From the NCBI GenBank assembly GCA_017311315.1, contig CM029654.1:6765382-6829381 (forward strand): a DNA stretch of 64,000 nt. Direction: 5' to 3'. Positions 56,496 through 64,000 of this stretch are shown one piece after another. Under the pieces are notes generated by a model. The model worked only from the letters and a program-made list of their open reading frames with translations. It was not told the DNA's origin and made no database searches. This stretch comes from Dendrocalamus latiflorus. Lineage: Eukaryota > Streptophyta > Magnoliopsida > Poales > Poaceae. A program made the position numbers and the translations under genes. Each line of letters begins with the position of its first letter. Position 1 is the first letter of the stretch.

Positions 56496-58396
56496 GTAGG
56501 ATCATCTAGCATTATACAGCAATTCAAATACAAACAGTTTAGACAGTGAAAACTAAGTAGGATCAGTTAGTAGGAAATGATGTATAATACAATCCTACTC
56601 CAAGTTTGGATTAGTAGTGAATTTGCGAGACCATGTCAGCCAGACCGTCTGTTACATGGCAGTCGGACTGGTGGTTGAGGTTTTTTTTTTTGCGCTTTTG
56701 GAAAATGGACATGAAAAACTTGTGATGCCATGTAAGGGTATGTGTTTGCTCGGTGTTTCGTTGAAATTCGAAGTTTGAGCTAAGATGAGAGTTTTGATTT
56801 TTTTTTCCAAAAGGTATGTGGGTTAAGAGGAGTGAGTGTTGGTTTGACCGGCGTGGGGCTGAAAGTCAGACCACACCCCTGAGTAAAGGGGTGGACTGAC
56901 CGGCCATGCCATGGCGGTTAGACCAGTGTGTGTTGTGCAGAGCGCGGTGAGAGGTGAAATGAGGTGTTTTGAGCTAGAGTCATAGCTTGGGAGCTATGGA
57001 TTGATTGTGTTGAGCTGCATGATGCATGATTTAACTGACGTGAGTTAAGTGCATTGGAACTTGTGCTCAGAGATGGTTGCTTGGAGAGAGGTGGTGATCA
57101 ACGGCAAGATCGAGACTACGCGGAAGAGTTGAGGTCCATACAGTCATATAAGTACAAGTGAAGCCACATGTCCAAAGCGTGAGGCATAGAAAAAACAAGA
57201 ATTATGAAGAGGCGAATTGATGCATGAGACGTGCCAAGTGAATTCAGGTCGATGCAAGTAGAGATGATCCGGTAAGATTCAGATGCGTGAAGCTTTACAG
57301 CAGTTCACTGGGACCATGGGTTACATGTCAAGGCATGCGAAGATACTTTGAAGTGGAGGATTGGTTTTGGGATTGCTTTTTGGTGAAGAATTGGAATTGC
57401 ATCAGTGGAGGGGCATTTTGATAAATTGCCTAATACAGAAAAGTGACAGTGTGTAAAACCGCGATAGCAGCCTAAGTAGTTTAGGTCATGAATAAGAGGA
57501 TAATGCAAGACAAATTGAGCTATTGGAGTGAAGTAGAAGCCATGCTTTGAGAAGCATGCATGTGTGAGTGAAAAAAACCTGTTATATGTTGGTTATCAGG
57601 CTTGCCCAAGTGTATAATGGATATTATCTACTAAGGATTCTAGTTTAGGGTTTCATTGTGAGCATCTACTATATAAAGAGGAACTAGAGAGAGAGAGAGA
57701 GAGAGAGAGAGGTAAGTATCGATGCACTTAAACTAACTTGAGAGTTTAGGGTTTTTAGAGGAAAGCTTGGTGTTGCCCTTTGAGCTTTGTCCTCTGATTG
57801 AAGTGACTATAATCCTTTTATCCCCAAGTGATAATAGAAGATCAAACATGTTCTCCATGTCTCTCTTGTGTTCTTGTTTGGTTTTCTTGTCTCTTTGAGT
57901 TGAATTTAGGGTTCTTGGTTCTATCATGTTTGAATTCAATTCTTGTTGTGATAAGGCATGCTAGGACATCTAGGAACCCATATTAAGGCCAACTTAGTCA
58001 TCTAGAATCCATAAGCTTGCCTAGATATTGTTTTCCCTTCTTGCTTGTTTTGGTGCAACTTGTTAGAACTTTGACAACAATTATTAAAATTATTGATTCA
58101 AATAGATTCCTAGTATCTTAGAGAAGGTATGTTTCAAATTTCATATGATTTGAAGTTTTAGATAAAAAGTTAGATCGATTTGTGGATTTAAAATCGGTCT
58201 AGAAATTAGCCTAGGAGCTCGAGCGATCAGACCACCATGTTACAACCCATCAGACCGGTCCAACCGCCCATATGTGTGGTCAGTCCGCCTAGGATGTTCT
58301 TGCTACGCCCCTCTTATTACCGTACCTGATCCTACAGAATTTTCCGATCCAAATGCAGTAGGACCATCTAGCATTATACAGCAGTTCAAATACAAA
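56496..58396 (+). repeat. Family B copy 4 with 39-bp direct repeats at both sides
   Basis: The body matches copy 1 on the same strand and copy 2 in reverse. A promoter-like CTATATAAAGAGG lies near 57669, followed by a GA tract (57690-57711). The 39-bp phrases at 56496-56534 and 58358-58396 differ at two bases. An inverted 16-bp pair GGAAATGATGTATAAT (56571) and its complement (58410) lies just inside and outside. Confidence 0.65.
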
Positions 58397-59313
58397 TCTA
58401 GTGGTAGCATTATACATCATTTCCAGCTGAATATGATCAATTAGCGAAACTATGTACATCGTCTTAATAGGATCCAGTCCAAGTCGGTATGGGATTATTC
58501 GTGTTTTTGATAGCCCTTCTGTAACTGTTTTTTAGAGTATGGGCAGCGTTTAGGCCTTGAACTGAAAAAAAAAGGGAGCACCTAGTGCATCCGTGGTATT
58601 GTAAGTTTGTGTTCCGAGGTTCCTCCTGACAAGGTCCCCTTTTATATTTCCTACGGAAAGCAATGCTCATGGTCTTAAAGCAGACAAGCAGTCAAACGTT
58701 AGGCAGGCAGACCAAGGTACAAAGGAAAAAAAGAGAGGAAATGATCGAAAATAATGTAGATTACAGATGAAGAAACCCACTCCATCTTTTTCTGCATTTG
58801 TTCAGTTTCCTTTTTCGCTGCCCTGTTATTTTATTCACTTGGATGATCATTCTTGATCACAAAATGCACTCTTCCTCTCCTAACTCTCTTCACAAACTAG
58901 TGCAAAGCAAGCAGATACTCCTACACAGGCAGCTCAGATGCCTAGTTCTTGGACTTCTTGCCCACTGTCCCCTCAACACTTGATTTGTTTTGATCATCTC
59001 ATCTCATTTAGCTTTGTGTTGCTACAAAGCTTTGCTTTTCTCTTTGGGGGCACACCACGGCTACTGGCTACTCATCCAAAAGCTCAGCAATTAGGTGTTG
59101 TCTACCTCACTCTTTATTCATCAACTTCTTGCTCTCTTGTCATGTCAAAACTCCCTCCTTTTTGGTCCCCTTCTTTTGCCTTTCAATGTTCTTTTTACAC
59201 GGCGCCGTAGCTCGCTCCCACAGTCGTTGCAGTCGAAAACGTTTGGCTTTTCCTTTGCTGAGATGAGTGGTGTACAGAGGAGTAACCTATCATTGGGCAC
59301 TTTGACTGGTCAG
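58397..59313 (-). other. Downstream region of the cyclin gene
   Basis: Lies beyond the cyclin stop codon on its strand, so the part nearest 59313 should be 3' UTR. No poly(A) signal was assigned and no other gene is seen. Confidence 0.45.
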
Positions 59314-61664
59314 TCACCTGCTAATCTTCCTCCTCTTGCTAGTAACCGGGGAGCTATCATAGCAACAACTTCCATGTGAGGCAATAGTTGTTTTACTGTC
59401 ATTTTTGTAGCTCAGGCAGCCAGCGTCCAGCACCCCAATAGGGCTCTGTGGCGCAGAGGAGGCTGAGCCTCTGCGGCTGCTTGCAGATTTCGGTGGCACA
59501 GCGTTAATGGAGGCCATGGCCGACTGAACCGCTTCCTGGCATTGCAACACCCTCTCCTGCAGCCACAGCAGCAAAAGTCAAGCAACGCATTAACTGGAAC
59601 TCTGTTTACGAAAGGACGGTTGCAACTTATGAGTTATGAATTTGTGGATCCAAATAGTGCCGTTGCGTTTTTTCATCAGTTAGTAACAAAGTACGGGACT
59701 GTCTTTACCACTTCTAAAAACAACTCTCGGTATTTGTTATAGTATCTAACTTTTAAATAGAGTATTTTCTCAAAATTAGGCTTACAAGTTAATTATAGTA
59801 TATGTTAAAAAAATCCAATATCTGTACCAGCCAAAATCACAAGCGAATATCTCTCTCCATAATCTATGTCACGAATGGTCCAGAACTCAAAATTTTCAGC
59901 CAAAAATTATAAGTGGCAGCCATAAACCAAGAAAAAAGAACAGGCCCTACGACGATGAGTTTGCATGAGACTTATCCACTGTACCTTATCTACATGGGTG
60001 CAAGCCTTTGCAATGCCTACAACGTCCACTTCCCCGACCACGACGGCGGCCACTGTGGCGGCGATCTCCGAGGGTCTGAACCCTAGGCATCTAGTTCCTG
60101 CCGTGCATCCACATTATCACGTATATCAGATTAATCCAAAAACACAGAATGGTTTGATCCATGTAAAGTTCACTGATAGAATCAAGAGAAGAATCTTTCT
60201 ACATGCATATGTACCTCTAGCTATGCACAAGATGAGCTCCGCCGATTGAAAGAGCCAGCTTCTTGGCGTCGCATTGCCGCCGTTGAGCTTGTGTAGGAAG
60301 TAGTCAACGTAGGAGAAAGGAGTTACGGCTTGCATCCTCCAATTGAGGGTGCTCAGAACAAGAAGCTCCATTCTCTGGATCGTCTTCGCCTCGAACACAT
60401 ACCGCGCTTCGCCGACCTGATCGACGCAACCCAAAAATGCTTAGAACAAGACAAAGATCAAACGAACTTTTGTGCAGGCTGGTGCATTGCAATGTCCTGT
60501 CACAGTTTGCTGCTCACCTGAAGGTCCAGAGATTGCGGGACAGCAGTCTCCTCCATCTTGGCAGCCAAAGACAGGCACGCCACCGAGAGCAACTGCGTCA
60601 TCCAAGCCTTGCCTTCCTGCATTTGCAGGCATGGGCGCCAAATGTTTAGCTCATCTAGTATACTGAAATGGACAGCATTGGCGACATCTTGCGATAACTA
60701 CAAATACGGTCTTAGGATTCTTACCGGCAGCTCGTGCTGTGAGAGGAAACGGTCCAGGTAGTTCACAGCCAAGTAGGCGGTGAGAGGGCCAAAGTTGTAG
60801 TAATTGTAAACCTTTGGTGAGAGCACAACGAAACAAGTTAGCGATCACATGGAAAACAAGCAAAACTTTAGCAGGGTACAAACTTCACGTCAATTATCTG
60901 TTACGTTTTTATCAAAAAGGACTCTTTTTTTAACCCGGCAAATAACATGTCCTCTAGAATCAGACATTGCATCTCGACGACATCTCGTGAACCAGGAAAC
61001 TGACGAAAGGGCTACTTTGGCCGAGATGGCCCCAAAATTTACATCGCTACCACAAATTGTTATTGCTCGAGGTGCAGTGAAATATTGGCACAAATTACTT
61101 GCTACACGCCTACTACACATCCACGCATTACGCCCGTAAAATAACGCTGCAGATCATTAAAAACTGACTAAGAAGAGAAGTTGCAGCATGTGTTTGAATC
61201 TAAAAACGAAGAAAAGACACATCTTTCTAAATGAACAGATTAATCATGGAAATGGAATGCATTCTTAGAAATAATGAAAAAGTGGCGAAGATATCTTTCT
61301 CTTTTTTTCCCTTTCCCCAGCCAAGCCAGCACCAGATCAATCAAGAACCTACCTTCCAAATCCAATCGATGGCCTCCCTCCGGACGCAGAGATCCACGCC
61401 GCCGCAGCGCAGCCGCTCGCCGTAGTCCGCCCTCGGCATGTGCTCCGGCTCCCTCTCCACTAAACCCGCCACGCATTCCTCCGACTGCGGCGGGAACAAA
61501 TCCACGCCGAAATCCTCGTCCAGAGACCGGCTTCTCCTCTTCCCCGCCACCTCCTCCTCCACCACCACAGCCTCCTCCTCCTCCTCCTCCAAGCCCAGGA
61601 TGCTGCTGTTGTCCTCTGCGCAGAGGAGCATGGACGCGAGCACGTCGTAGCAGCTCGGAGCCAT
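59314..61664 (-). CDS. CYCD4-1: D-type cyclin (CYCD4/CYCD2 group)
   Basis: Six exons on the minus strand, all with GT/AG borders: 61664-61353, 60811-60725, 60616-60518, 60416-60215, 60097-59985 and 59556-59314 (TGA at 59316-59314). They join in frame to 351 residues, the usual length for the group. The retinoblastoma-binding LxCxE motif is at residues 13-17 (LLCAE). The N-terminal cyclin box starts near AIDWIWK (about 98) and includes FGPLTAYLAVNYLDRFLS and ACLSLAAKMEET; the C-terminal box follows in exons 4-5. A Ser-rich tail ends SPVTSKRRKISR. Family role: activates CDKA at G1/S and marks the retinoblastoma-related protein for inactivation; nuclear. The CYCD4-1 name rests on remembered rice synteny and similarity; CYCD2 would be the alternative. 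Confidence 0.94.
59695..59947. mobile_element. MITE in the last intron of the cyclin gene, family C
   Basis: Fills 253 bp of the 428-bp intron 59557-59984 and is flanked by TAC (59692-59694, 59948-59950). Ends are GGGACTGTCTTTACC and the complement of GGGCCTGTTCTTTTT. Splice sites are untouched. A related copy lies at about 5935-6160. Confidence 0.65.
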
Positions 61665-62929
61665 TCCCGCTATCCTATCCCACCACCGTCAAAGCCTGCG
61701 CTTTTCTTGGCCTCCTCTCCCCCTCCCTCTCCCTCTCCTCCTGCTCCCTGCTCTGCGTTCTTTGTTTGGTTTGGGTAGTGAGGAGCAGTGACTAGTAGCG
61801 CGAGAGGTGGTCGAGGACAAGGGGAAGAGGCGCGGTGCGCTTTCCGCTGTGCGGTGCAGTTGTTGTGCTGCTGCTGCTGCTTCTACCCTCGCGCATTGTA
61901 TTGGGGAGGGGCGGTACGCCGAAATTGAGACAGCCGGAGCGGGAATGGAGGAGCCGGATGGTCGCAGCGGACGCAGAAAAGGATAGTGTTATGGTATGAT
62001 GAGCTGGATCCGTCGTCTGGCGAGAGGCGGGAGCGACTGAAGCCGTCCGATTGAGGATGAGCGGTTGTGATTGGATCGGGCCGCTGTCGCGGCCAGAAGA
62101 TTCGGCGGTTGACAACCCGTGCGACGCTTCCGCGAAGGCTTTGCCTAAATCGGGAATACGGTCGCGTTGGCCGTGTAAACCCGTTGGAATATATTCTTGA
62201 TCGTTTTATAGGCGTGAACAACTTACCTTATACTCAATAGAGCAGCTCCTTTCAATTTATAGTTTATAATTTATATTTTTTTCTGAAATAAATAAATGAG
62301 ACGTTTTTTTCATCGCCGTTTCTAAACGGTTTATTGGAACAATCTTTTCGACGCGGCCTTTTGGCGTTCAATCTATTCACACAACCACTCGTATTAGAAC
62401 CAAAAATCATAAATCATATATTGCAGCAAAAAAAAACTCAACCAATAAATATTGGACACATCACCTTTGAGTTGGATTTTAGTTACACTATAACTTTGTA
62501 CTCTCAGACGTCTGTTTCTTTCTCGAAATGGTTTAAAAGACTAAATCGTTTGGTTTTACACCGGTGATTAATGTCGGCATGAAGTTACCTATATGCCCAT
62601 GAGAAATTCCAGCGGAAAGGCACTGCTGCCATTTGCACATCCTTAGTGCTCCGTTGAGAACTCACAGGTGATGATAGATTCATATAGTCGTGCACTCGCG
62701 CAATCACATTAGTCTACAACCTACTACTATAACCAACAAAACTATCGTTGCCAGCCCCAACGGCTTGATACATACAATTTTGAACGACCACCATCCAACA
62801 CGCTCGATACATTGCCTGCGTGCATTCGCTACTTTATTGCATCCCTTATTGCTCGTGATACACACAAATGCCTCCTCTTTGCCTCCTCCACAACCCTCTA
62901 TTCTCCTTTATAGGATCAAAGACGGCAAC
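61665..62929 (-). promoter_or_regulatory. 5' leader and promoter region of the cyclin gene
   Basis: On the gene's strand, a GA-rich leader (complement of the CTCC-rich 61700-61745) precedes the start codon; a CAG/CTG run lies at about 61867-61882. No TATA box was assigned with confidence. Open frames on both strands here are short and resemble nothing known. Confidence 0.4.
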
Positions 62930-64000
62930 ACAGAAGAGTGAATGATACCTTAAAATTTTTCATCAAGCATTCATCAATCCTTCATTCCAATAACTACGAA
63001 GCTACGAAGATTAGGATGGAACACCAACACAACACTAAGCAAATCAAGAAATTAAATACTGAGATATGAATAGTAACTACGGTATTACCATGCTACAATG
63101 GCGGTAGTACCATGCTATAGTGAATTCATCTCGATGAACAGTAAAATCAGTATGATTTCAAAACCAAGAATTTACGTAACTTTTGATCCGTAGATTCAAA
63201 TGACTGGAAATTTAGCATGCACCTTGGATCACAAAATCATTCGTTGAGGTCAAAATTAAGCAAAACTGGATTTCTTCGTGAACTTGCTATTAAAGTGACT
63301 AGATGAGTGAAAATTGGTTTTTAGATATTATCTCCATCTCTTAGATGTCCTTGGCATAACAAGATCAAGAAGAGGAAAGAAAAGATATCAAAACCAACCA
63401 AATCAAGAGCAAATCAATCAAAACATAAAAAATCCATAGAGATGAATAAAGATTGATGTATTGCTGCTTGAGAAGGAAAGTATTACAACCACTCTACCTT
63501 AGAGGGCAGAGAGTACAACAAACACTTAACTCTCAAATCCTAACCCTGAACAGGAGAACATAAGAGAGATAGGTTGGATGATTAACCACAAGTTTCCATT
63601 CCAAATAAGTTGGATGGTTAACCACAAGTTTTTATTCTAATCTCTTAAATAGAAAGGCTAGCTAGTTACATCTAACACTTAATGGATACTATCCACTCAG
63701 TACAATGGGGGAAACCCAACAACCCCACACATACAGGTTCTAACTCACAAATTACACTTATGCATGTTTTTCAAGGTGCATAAGCCCGAATCTGTTAAGT
63801 CGTTATCCTTGATCCATCTTGATCAAACCCGCTTCTCTTTGACCTAAACCATTCTCCCAAACACCGCAATTTTGATCCAAAGTAATTTCTGATATTTTGG
63901 CCAAACTATCCAAATATACTTTCTTGACACGGTCTTTATCTTTTATTAAAAGCAATCATCATGCTTACTATGTGTAGGTGCACCACTGGCTTACCACGTG
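62930..64000 (-). repeat. Family B copy 5, runs off the window
   Basis: Same order of phrases as copy 3: ATTAGGATGGAA, TTTTGATCCGTAGATTCAAA, TCTCCATCTCTTA, CCTTGGCATAACAAGATCAAG, ATGGATACTATCCACTCAG and TATGCATGTTTTTCAAGG. Confidence 0.7.

Noticed and set aside
61274..61795. 173-residue Pro/Ser-rich frame on the plus strand
   Set aside because: It is antisense to cyclin exon 1 and its leader; the sense strand has the LxCxE motif, the cyclin box start and a matching splice donor.

Overview
This is nuclear DNA of a flowering plant, almost certainly a grass (Poaceae). Only two intact host genes are visible. One is an intronless zinc-finger homeodomain (ZF-HD) transcription factor at 12122-12970 (+). 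The other is a six-exon D-type cyclin at 59314-61664 (-) whose 351-residue product I assembled exon by exon from splice signals. They point tail to tail, about 46 kb apart. From memory, rice carries a close ZF-HD homologue (ZHD1, Os09g0466400) and a CYCD4-1 gene (Os09g0466100) close together on chromosome 9, so the window looks like the orthologous interval of another grass; this synteny needs a search to confirm. The ZF-HD N-terminus differs from the rice protein as I remember it, so the source is probably not rice itself.

Nearly everything else is mobile DNA and its decay. Left part (1-11.6 kb): the 3' portion of a long gypsy-type LTR, a decayed Mutator-like fragment carrying a Tourist MITE, tandem repeats, a degenerate Ty1-copia pol with a MITE inserted in it, and the first copy of a non-coding repeat called family B here. 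Middle left (13-30 kb): ZF-HD flank, several MITEs, a gag-only LTR element at 16808-20648 whose left LTR holds a Helitron and whose right LTR holds a Tourist MITE, and a Mutator-like element at about 26.1-29.85 kb with a plant-mobile-domain pseudogene and a hAT insertion in its left terminal repeat. Middle right (30-41 kb): family B copy 2, a 933-bp hAT element, and a 3.5-kb hAT element with a broken BED-finger transposase gene.

Right part (41-64 kb): a Ty1-copia element with three LTRs (40962-47540) produced by a 1.2-kb tandem duplication that includes flanking target DNA, all sitting inside family B copy 3; a gypsy-type fragment whose 5' coding region has turned into a 15-bp minisatellite of about 1.25 kb; a MITE; a second Helitron; a gag-only copia element whose two LTRs are inverted relative to each other; family B copies 4 and 5; and the cyclin gene, with a MITE filling most of its last intron.

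Target-site duplications fix many boundaries to the base. I see no tRNA, rRNA, CRISPR array or operon, and no convincing new biological system. The most unusual structures are the inverted-LTR gag element, the duplicated three-LTR copia element, the co-varying hairpin repeats in the gypsy LTR, and the minisatellite that replaces a gag start.
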